DNA of 16,940 bases from Lentzea sp. (GTDB lineage: Bacteria; Actinomycetota; Actinomycetes; Mycobacteriales; Pseudonocardiaceae): assembly GCA_030146905.1 (NCBI GenBank), contig JASLAV010000676.1, forward strand, positions 1 to 16,940, written 5' to 3'. The notes beneath the pieces were generated by a model that worked only from the letters and a program-made list of their open reading frames with translations, did not search any database and was not told where the DNA came from. The position numbers were made by a program, and so were the translations under genes. Below are positions 8,501 through 13,682 of the stretch, piece after piece; positions within the stretch are counted from its first letter, which is position 1, and each line of letters opens with the position of its first letter.

Positions 8501-10653
8501 GGGAGGTCGTCGAACGCCGCGGCGGCCTGGCGTTCCACCCCACCGAGCCGCTGCTGGCGATCAAGGACGGCGGCGGGGTCGACGTCGTCCGCCTCGACCA
8601 CCGGGTGCTGAACGGCATCGGCCCCGCCAGCACCGCGCGGCGCTACGCCAACGCGAAGGTCGTGCTCGTCGGTGACACCGGTGTCGGCAAGTCGGGGCTG
8701 GGCCTGGTGCTGAGCGGTCAGCCGTTCGGCCCGACCGAGTCGACGCACGGCCGCAACGTGTGGACCTTCGAGAAGTCCTACGCCACCCTGCCCTCCGGCG
8801 AGGTGCAGGCGCGGGAGACCCTGCTGTGGGACCTGGCCGGCCAGCCCGGTTACCGGATGGTGCACCAGTTGCACCTCAACGAGGTGGCCGTGGCGCTGGT
8901 CGTCTTCGACGCGCGCAGCGAGACCGACCCGTTCGCCGGTGTGCAGTACTGGAGCAGGGCGCTGGCGCAGGCACGGCGGCTCGACGGGTCCGCGGCGCTC
9001 CCGATGCGCGTGTTCCTCGTCGCGGCGAGGGCCGACCGCGGCACCGCGGCCGTGAGCAGGGAGCGGATCCAGGAGACGGTGCAGGCGTTCGGGTTCGACG
9101 GCTACGTCGAGACCAGCGCCAAGGAGGGGTGGGGAGTCGACGACCTCGTCCGCGCCGTCCGCGACGGCATCGCCTGGGACGCGCTGCCGGTGGTGAGCTC
9201 GAACGAGCTGTTCGAGGCCATCAAGGACTTCGTGGTGGAGGAGAAGCAGCAGGGCCGCATCCTGTCGACGGTGGACGACCTGATGCGCAGCTTTCGCCGC
9301 ACCCAGCAGGACGCGCCGCCCATCGACGAGCTGGTGGACAGGTTCAGCGCGTGCATCGGGCAGCTGGAGAGCGTCGGCGTGGTGCGGCGGATGTCCTACG
9401 GCGACTACGTGCTGCTGCGTCCGGAGCTGCTGGACTCCTACGCCTCGGCGCTGGTGCAGGCGGCCAAGGACGAGCCGGACGGCCTGGGGTTCGTCAAGGA
9501 GGACGACGCGCTGGAAGGCAACTTCCGGATCCCCCAGGACGAACGCCTGACCGACCCGAAGCAGGAACGGATCCTGCTCAACGCCGTCGTGCAGGAGCTG
9601 CTGAGCCGCGAGATCGCGCTGAAGGAGGTCACCGACCGCGAGGTGGACCTGATCTTCCCGTCGCAGTTCACCAGGGAACGCCCCGACGCACCGCGGCTAC
9701 CGGGCCAGGACGTGGTGTTCACGTTCGACGGCCACCTGTACTCGATCTACTCGACGCTCGCGGTGCGGCTGTCGCACTCCCGGTTCTTCGAGAAGCACGA
9801 GATGTGGCACAACTCCGCCACGTACAAGGCCGACGCGGGCCTGATGTGCGGCATCGCGATCCGCGAGGTCGAGGAGGGCAAGGGCGAGCTCGCGCTGTTC
9901 TACGACGAGCACGTGGGACCGCTCGTGCGCAAGCAGTTCGAGGCCTACGCCGTGGAGCACCTGGAGCTGCGCGCCGGCGAGGTGATGACGCGCAGGGTGC
10001 GCAGGTGCGGGCTCTGCCGCTACACGATCCCCGAAGACCTGGTGCGGGGCAGGATCGGCCGCGGCAAGACGAAGATGACGTGCCCGCAGTGCGACGACTT
10101 CGTCATCACGCTGACCGACGGCCCCGACGTGGTCGGCGACGTCCGCCCGGCCGTCGCGGAGATGAACTCCAACGCCAACGCGCAGCGCGACCAGGACGTG
10201 GCGGCCACCACGCTCAGGGGCAAGCGGGAGGCTGGCGACTTCGACGTCTTCCTGTGCCACAACGTCCTGGACAAGCCGCAGGTGCTCAAGATCGTCACCG
10301 AGCTCGAGGCGCGCGGGATCCTGCCGTGGCTCGACATCCGCGACATCCAGCCTGGTTCACGATGGCAGCGGGAGATGGCGATGGGCATCGAGAAGAGCCG
10401 GTCCGCCGCCGTGCTCATCGGCCCCTCGGGGCCCGGCCCCTGGCACGAGGCCGAGATGGAGCTCATCAACGACTGGTCGGCGCGCAACCGGGGCCGCCGG
10501 GTCATCCCGGTGATCCTCGAGGGCACCAGGGACGATCCCGACCTGCCCGGCTTCCTGCGGGTGTGGTCGACCGTCGACATGCGGATGACCGACCCCGACC
10601 CGATCGAACAGCTGATCTGGGGCATCACGGGCCAGCACCCGCGGTGGACCTAG
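5599..10653 (+). CDS. Giant NLR-like signalling protein: NACHT ATPase, WD40-like propeller, Roc-like GTPase, zinc ribbon, C-terminal TIR
   Basis: The 1,684-residue protein shows no signal peptide or membrane segment. Residues 1-300 look helical and resemble N-terminal helical domains preceding actinobacterial NACHT ATPases. The NACHT has Walker A GEAGSGKS (320-327, K326), Walker B LVLLDGLDEL (385-394) and TSR (R428). Residues about 700-1005 are WD40-like; the clearest blade ends in VRIW (W955). A Ras/Roc-like GTPase follows: G1 GDTGVGKS (1025-1032), G3 DLAGQ (1078-1082), G4 AARAD (D1146) lacking the usual asparagine, and G5 TSAKEG (S1173). Residues about 1195-1465 form a COR-like region. C1470/C1473 and C1495/C1498 make a zinc ribbon. 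The TIR (about 1546-1684) starts FDVFLCH and has W1615-x3-E1619, the probable NADase glutamate. Family knowledge suggests an oligomerising sensor and NAD-depleting effector; defence or cell death is inferred. The trigger is unknown. Confidence 0.9.
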   Translation: MPPAAAATTLRGALLVLGRGEDERLDRVDRRLGTVLTGTEPSRSMHGVFGWVDPGSTVWEDVLAMRNRAVGDLASAPRGRTRIELVSAVHTATVALTFFGRVAAVLTREPGLRAPTAGDWHQEDHSFVSYLYSDDVPLPSATQAFEAHLDDIARWAADRAERVHRALHRANPLGGTEALLDDEFTRAAALEYTSVFDVLAKDVPEFAVWADAVDGDNGRKARAWLSSTWNRTSANTPLDRLHSANLAVLHRPLSGEPHLPGIDRLYVSPDFRPAEAGWSARLTDGNWWSSETPLRRDLTLTLASHLSSPQATRAPMLVIGEAGSGKSAATRMLAAVPPTGELAVVRVPLGRADPDLSVADQVEQALHHLTSGRVTWDDLAGHESLVLLDGLDELPGAKPNVNYLSEVVRFQQNEAARDRPVAVVVTSRTSSVGKVLVPDGVPVVRLEPFGEAQIRTWVDQWNQATAGTPRRALRPESVLAHEPVTRLPLLLFLMARYLTDPSVPEPLAGLSTSALLERLNDLGAQRAGVEPQALAVAALGMFNRGREWLSEAEFHTDLTALDRPIPAAWGRPRRSGPLTDYRIASFLLDVLAEPTDDLLFALLSHRPLWGRPPVQAMLARLAGDMAAPRRRELTHTLDRLIHNLGRPRDAGRYAAYLPVTPDQSAAVFYTTNLTLLRESIAPGDAVTGQEDGPPASGVEFVHRALPLGEKPIGQITWSSGGQLLTTTSDGRTTFWEITGNGRARAVASHPRVADVAWHPAQLVAAIVRRKDATSSPDDSHDVVLIGFDGREERHLLTARRGSRISWSPDGGSLAIIDPVELRIVDAGSGRTREVSRLREFPQQANLYVPEPRWTRDGRHVLAVHRREVRMAGASDLTTVWAAYLAGETVETFADRTRSIAVVSFPGDAGLRIHDLPSGKAIALLQEHTAPIVCARFSPEGEFLASMSTDNTVRIWRCRDWQCVATLEREVVERRGGLAFHPTEPLLAIKDGGGVDVVRLDHRVLNGIGPASTARRYANAKVVLVGDTGVGKSGLGLVLSGQPFGPTESTHGRNVWTFEKSYATLPSGEVQARETLLWDLAGQPGYRMVHQLHLNEVAVALVVFDARSETDPFAGVQYWSRALAQARRLDGSAALPMRVFLVAARADRGTAAVSRERIQETVQAFGFDGYVETSAKEGWGVDDLVRAVRDGIAWDALPVVSSNELFEAIKDFVVEEKQQGRILSTVDDLMRSFRRTQQDAPPIDELVDRFSACIGQLESVGVVRRMSYGDYVLLRPELLDSYASALVQAAKDEPDGLGFVKEDDALEGNFRIPQDERLTDPKQERILLNAVVQELLSREIALKEVTDREVDLIFPSQFTRERPDAPRLPGQDVVFTFDGHLYSIYSTLAVRLSHSRFFEKHEMWHNSATYKADAGLMCGIAIREVEEGKGELALFYDEHVGPLVRKQFEAYAVEHLELRAGEVMTRRVRRCGLCRYTIPEDLVRGRIGRGKTKMTCPQCDDFVITLTDGPDVVGDVRPAVAEMNSNANAQRDQDVAATTLRGKREAGDFDVFLCHNVLDKPQVLKIVTELEARGILPWLDIRDIQPGSRWQREMAMGIEKSRSAAVLIGPSGPGPWHEAEMELINDWSARNRGRRVIPVILEGTRDDPDLPGFLRVWSTVDMRMTDPDPIEQLIWGITGQHPRWT

Positions 10654-11870
10654 CAGGACTTGCGCAGGACGGTGCCCGTAGTGCCCGCCAGTGAGACGCT
10701 GCGGACCGAGGCGCCCTTCTCGTTCGTGTGGACGCCGGAGAGCGGCACGGTGACGGCGGCGCTGCCCGTCCTGTTCGCGTTGACGATCACCGTGGCGCAC
10801 TCGAAGGAGCGCTGGAACACGTTGGAGGCCACAGAGCTGTACGGGCCGAGGGGCGCGCCCAGGTCCCAGTCGTACTCGGCGCGCCACGGTGAGGCGTTGT
10901 CGTAGCGGTCGGTCTCCTCGATCTCGGAGATCGCCGCGTGGTCGCCCTTGGCCAGCAGGTAGCTCGCGAAGGCGTAGCGGAACGGCTGCTCGGCGCCGCT
11001 GTGGTGCGGCTGGACCCAGGTGATCTTGCCCTTGGCCTCGTTCGCGGTGATCTCGGCCAGCTGGCGGCTCCAGCCCTGCGGGTACTCCGACAGCAGGTCG
11101 TTGTCGCCGAAGGTCAGCCACCACTCGTCGAAGCCGCCGTCGAGGTGCTCGACGTAGCTGTCCCACGCGCCCTCGTGCAGGCGGGCGTTGGACAGGTTCG
11201 CGACGGTCTTGAGGCCCGCGTCCACGAACTTCCTGCGGGTGTTGGCGAGCATCGAACGGTAGGCGTCGCGCATCGCGGAGTCGGTCGGGTACGACGACGG
11301 GCAGACGCCGTCGTGGTAGGTGTCGCAGGCGAAGAGCGCGTTGTCCATGAACACGCCGTCGAACGCCTTGCTCGACGCGACCACGTTGTCCGCCCACGCG
11401 TTCTGGTACGCGGTGTTGCCGACGTCCATCTGCCAGTGGCCCGTGTAGCCGCCGTACTCCAGGCGCCTGCCGTCCTGGCCGCGCAGGAACCACGACGGGT
11501 CGGCGGCGCAGTAACCGACTCCGGTGGGGAGGTCGGAATCGTCGACGCCGTTCGAGCACGCATAGCTGCGAGTGGAGGAGAGGTCCTTGTAGACAAAGGT
11601 CTGGATCTTCGGGTTCACCGCTTTGAGCTTCACCGCCAGATCGGATTCCCAGGCGTTGAGAACGACGTGTGAACGCCGCTGCGCCTCGACTTTGATCATT
11701 TCATCGGACACCGGCGTGCTGTTCATGTGCAGCCAGTACGACTTCGCGTTCCAACTTTGTGCATCCTGCACATGCATGGGCTGAGCTGCGGGAACCGAGG
11801 TCACCGCCAGCACTCCCGCCAAGATCAGATTCCCGATGGAAAGCACGCCGAACCCCATCTCGTCTTGCAC
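10650..11870 (-). CDS. Secreted putative glycoside hydrolase, GHL15-like
   Basis: The 406-residue product has a hydrophobic stretch at about residues 7-25 followed by SVPAAQ, a likely signal peptidase site after V-P-A (28), so export is predicted. The mature part resembles the hypothetical glycoside hydrolase family GHL15, a predicted TIM barrel: strands such as VVLNAWE, IQTFVYKDL, DGVFMDNAL and GGFDEWWLTFGDND carry acidic residues that could be catalytic. The last 80 residues look like a small beta domain. Exactly six cysteines, all in the mature part, suggest disulfides. The substrate is unknown. The start is GTG 11870 (an in-frame stop lies just upstream) or ATG 11858; neither has a good ribosome site. 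The n-region lacks lysine or arginine, unusual for a Sec signal. The first codons and upstream DNA are AT-richer than the surroundings. Its stop overlaps that of the convergent NLR-like gene. Confidence 0.75.
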   Translation of the reverse strand: MQDEMGFGVLSIGNLILAGVLAVTSVPAAQPMHVQDAQSWNAKSYWLHMNSTPVSDEMIKVEAQRRSHVVLNAWESDLAVKLKAVNPKIQTFVYKDLSSTRSYACSNGVDDSDLPTGVGYCAADPSWFLRGQDGRRLEYGGYTGHWQMDVGNTAYQNAWADNVVASSKAFDGVFMDNALFACDTYHDGVCPSSYPTDSAMRDAYRSMLANTRRKFVDAGLKTVANLSNARLHEGAWDSYVEHLDGGFDEWWLTFGDNDLLSEYPQGWSRQLAEITANEAKGKITWVQPHHSGAEQPFRYAFASYLLAKGDHAAISEIEETDRYDNASPWRAEYDWDLGAPLGPYSSVASNVFQRSFECATVIVNANRTGSAAVTVPLSGVHTNEKGASVRSVSLAGTTGTVLRKSC

Positions 11871-11957
11871 TCGCTTTTGTGAGCATTAGACGTGATGGAT
11901 CGCACGGAATTAAGGAAGAGATATTCACAGTAAACTCTGCATTGTCCTGTTGTCACG
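11871..11957. other. AT-rich intergenic leader before the secreted hydrolase
   Basis: This interval is clearly richer in A and T than anything else in the window, with runs such as GGAATTAAGG and GATATTCACAGTAAAC. It should contain the promoter of the minus-strand hydrolase. On that strand TTTACT and TTAATT are possible hexamers, but with a 15-base spacer they do not make a convincing pair, and no single -10 can be chosen. No open frame of interest lies in it. Confidence 0.4.
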
Positions 11958-11974
11958 CCTGGGCGTGGCCCAGG
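11958..11974 (-). terminator. Hairpin just after the NmrA-family gene
   Basis: CCTGGGC (11958-11964) and GCCCAGG (11968-11974) form a perfect 7-bp stem with a three-base loop, beginning four bases after the stop codon of the NmrA-family gene. There is no T-run, but actinomycete terminators often lack one. It would separate this gene from the hydrolase downstream on the same strand. Confidence 0.5.
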
Positions 11975-11978
11975 TCAC

Positions 11979-12836
11979 TCACTCCACCGCCGACAGGAAT
12001 GCGTTCCTGCGATCGCGGACCCATGTGACGAATTTCGCGGCGGGCCGTCCCAGGATCCGCGGAACGTCCTGGGTGAGGACGGCGTTGTGCCCAGCCCTGG
12101 CCCAGGCCGTTCCGGTGATCGCGGCGTCGGCGGCCGCCTCGCCGGTGCCGTGCCGCAGCATCTGCTCGCGGGCGTCGTCGAGGGTGAGGTCGACCGTGGT
12201 GACGGATCTGCCCAGCACGGATTCCAGGACGGCGGCCTGCTCGGGGACGCCGAGCAGTTCGGGACCGGTCAGGGTGCAGGTCCGTCCGGCGTGACCGGGC
12301 GTGGTGAGCACCTCGGCGGCGACGGCCGCCACGTCGCGCGGGTCGATGACACCCTGCCTGGCGGTGCCGGTCGTGTTGGGAACGGGCTGCCCGGCTTTGA
12401 CCGCGTCCGCGAACCGCAGGAGGTTCGAGGCGAAGCTGGACGGTCGCAGCACCGTCCACGCCATGCCGCTGGACCGCACGGCCTGCTCCGCCCGCAGGTG
12501 CCACTCCCCGACCGTCCGGTCGCCGAACGTCTCACCGGTGCCGATCGCCGACAGCTTCACGACGGCGCTCACCCCGGCCGAGCGTGCGGCTTCCAGCATC
12601 GCCAGGTCGTGCCGCGGGGTCGGCGAGGCGGGTGCGGTGAGCAGGAAGACCGCACGGACGCCGCTCACCGCCGCCGCCAGCGAGGCGGGAGCGTCGAAGT
12701 CCGCACGGACGACATCGACGCCCGGTCCCGCGGGCAGGGGGCGGCGGGTCATGGCGCGGACCGCCTCACCGCGGGAGACCAGCCGGTTCAGGAGGTGGCT
12801 TCCGACGGTGCCGGTGGCACCGGTGATCAGGATCAT
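11979..12836 (-). CDS. NmrA-type NAD(P)-binding protein (atypical short-chain dehydrogenase)
   Basis: The 285-residue cytosolic protein starts MILITGATGTVGSHLLNRLV, with the Rossmann loop GATGTVG at residues 6-12. It continues through DVVRADFDAPASLAAAVSGV and FLLTAPASP, the pattern of NmrA/NAD(P)H-binding, quinone-oxidoreductase-like atypical SDRs of normal length. No YxxxK catalytic pair is evident, so it may be a redox sensor or a reductase acting on an unknown small molecule. The ATG at 12836 is chosen because the Rossmann strand begins immediately; extending upstream adds an arginine-rich leader crossing the promoter region. It is divergent from an AraC-type regulator with 86 bp between the starts, an arrangement often seen where the regulator controls the neighbour. 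GTGAC/GTCAC repeats lie directly before its start. A hairpin follows its stop. Confidence 0.88.
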   Translation of the reverse strand: MILITGATGTVGSHLLNRLVSRGEAVRAMTRRPLPAGPGVDVVRADFDAPASLAAAVSGVRAVFLLTAPASPTPRHDLAMLEAARSAGVSAVVKLSAIGTGETFGDRTVGEWHLRAEQAVRSSGMAWTVLRPSSFASNLLRFADAVKAGQPVPNTTGTARQGVIDPRDVAAVAAEVLTTPGHAGRTCTLTGPELLGVPEQAAVLESVLGRSVTTVDLTLDDAREQMLRHGTGEAAADAAITGTAWARAGHNAVLTQDVPRILGRPAAKFVTWVRDRRNAFLSAVE

Positions 12837-12839
12837 GGC

Positions 12840-12859
12840 GGTGACGCTGTCACGGTGAC
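12840..12859. promoter_or_regulatory. Candidate operator: overlapping GTGAC/GTCAC dyads
   Basis: GGTGAC occurs twice (12840-12845 and 12854-12859), 14 bases apart, with the inverted copy GTCAC (12849-12853) between them. This gives the dyads GTGAC-N3-GTCAC and GTCAC-G-GTGAC. The cluster begins four bases upstream of the NmrA-family start, in the divergent region shared with the AraC-type gene, so a bound protein would cover the start of the NmrA gene. It is a candidate site for the adjacent regulator; this is inferred from position only. Confidence 0.4.
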
Positions 12860-12881
12860 CGTCCCGCCGGCTTGGAGGTTT

Positions 12882-12894
12882 CGGCACGGTGCCG
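12882..12894. repeat. Inverted repeat in the NmrA/AraC divergent promoter region
   Basis: CGGCAC-G-GTGCCG is a perfect 6-bp inverted repeat around one base. It ends 16 bases before the candidate -10 box of the AraC-type gene, about where an operator or -35 contact would be. A chance match is possible at this GC content. Confidence 0.3.
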
Positions 12895-12910
12895 GGGCAC
12901 CCGACGCCTC

Positions 12911-12916
12911 TACTGT
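12911..12916 (+). promoter_or_regulatory. Candidate -10 box of a leaderless promoter for the AraC-type gene
   Basis: TACTGT fits TANNNT and is six bases before the ATG at 12923, the same geometry as before the NLR-like gene. No ribosome-binding site precedes the ATG. No -35 element is recognisable. This supports 12923 over an earlier in-frame ATG at 12872, which would put this promoter region inside the coding sequence. Confidence 0.45.
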
Positions 12917-12922
12917 GACGTC

Positions 12923-13669
12923 ATGGGTGTGGAAGAGCGCGGCGTCGAGGTCCCCGAGGACCTGCGGGCGTGGATCTCCGAGATCAACGTCGCGACGGTC
13001 GCCGACCACGGCCGCGGGCGGACGGTGGTCGACGAACCGGACCACGCCACCACGATCGTCCTGCGCACGGTGCCCGGTCATGGCGGCGAGCTCGTGGTCG
13101 TGGGCCCACGCACTCGCGCCCGGTACCACGTGGGCGAACCGGGGCCGTGGTGCGTCAGGGCCAGGCTTCACACCGGCAGGGCCCAGCGGCTGCTCGGCCG
13201 TTCCGCACGGGAGCTCGTCGACGAGGTCGTGACCCTCAGGACGTTCGGGGACGAGCCCGCCGACCTCGGCTCAGGTGATGAGGTGTTCGCCCGGCTCCTC
13301 GCCGGCTCGCTTCCGGCCGGTGCCCAGGACGACCCGCGACGAGACCGGCTCGTGCGCGAGGCGACCACGTTGCTGTCCTCCGGCGCCGGGGGTGTGGCGG
13401 CGGTCGCGCGGCGGCTGCACATCAGCGAACGCCACCTGCGGAACCTCTTCGCCGACAGCACCGGCTTGTCCCCCAAGCACTTCGCCAGGATCCACCGAGT
13501 GCGGAAAGTGCTCATCCGGACCCGGCCGTGGGCCGAGCTCGCGGCCGACGCCGGCTACTACGACCAGGCACACCTGACCGGCGAGTTCCGCCGGCTCATG
13601 GGCGTCGCCCCCGCCGCGTTCCGCCGCGGTGAGCTGCCCGCCGCCACCCGTTGCCACGCACCGGGCTGA
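12923..13669 (+). CDS. AraC-family transcriptional regulator
   Basis: The 248-residue protein has an N-terminal part (about 1-130) without a recognisable cupin motif, probably the sensing or dimer domain, and a C-terminal AraC DNA-binding domain. The first helix-turn-helix is at about residues 157-178 (VAAVARRLHISERHLRNLF). It is followed by the linker helix GLSPKHFARIHRVRKVL. The second is at about 205-232 (AELAADAGYYDQAHLTGEFRRLMGVAP), with the expected family pattern of an aromatic-rich turn and F-R-R-x-x-G. It is divergent from the NmrA-type gene and likely controls it; the inducer is unknown. It converges on ftsI, and its stop codon lies in the loop of a hairpin that ends before the ftsI stop. 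Confidence 0.9.
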   Translation: MGVEERGVEVPEDLRAWISEINVATVADHGRGRTVVDEPDHATTIVLRTVPGHGGELVVVGPRTRARYHVGEPGPWCVRARLHTGRAQRLLGRSARELVDEVVTLRTFGDEPADLGSGDEVFARLLAGSLPAGAQDDPRRDRLVREATTLLSSGAGGVAAVARRLHISERHLRNLFADSTGLSPKHFARIHRVRKVLIRTRPWAELAADAGYYDQAHLTGEFRRLMGVAPAAFRRGELPAATRCHAPG

Positions 13670-13679
13670 CGCCCGGTGC
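13658..13679. terminator. Bidirectional hairpin terminator between the AraC-type gene and ftsI
   Basis: GCACCGGGC (13658-13666) pairs perfectly with GCCCGGTGC (13671-13679) around the four-base loop TGAC. The AraC-type stop codon TGA is the first three bases of the loop, so the left arm encodes the last residues of the protein. The hairpin ends three bases before the ftsI stop on the opposite strand and can serve both converging genes. No T-tract follows on either strand. Confidence 0.65.
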
Positions 13680-13682
13680 CGC

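Noticed and set aside
7738..8613. Repeat array at the DNA level in the WD40-like region
   Set aside because: The repeats are visible only as diverged protein blades; no near-identical DNA units are present.
8760..10694. 644-codon open frame on the plus strand in another phase of the NLR-like gene
   Set aside because: Translation is arginine-rich low complexity, while the overlapping frame has clear GTPase, zinc ribbon and TIR motifs.
12837..12887. N-terminal extension of the NmrA-type protein to 12887
   Set aside because: The leader is arginine-rich and crosses the repeat-dense divergent promoter region; the Rossmann strand begins at the ATG at 12836.
12872..12922. Earlier in-frame ATG for the AraC-type gene
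   Set aside because: It would place the TACTGT box and an inverted repeat in the coding sequence, and it adds a short cysteine- and arginine-rich leader without a ribosome site.
4530..13682. Insertion as a mobile element with integrase, transposase or attachment repeats
   Set aside because: No recombinase or transposase is encoded, and by eye no matching direct repeats or terminal inverted repeats flank the insert. A tRNA target is also absent.
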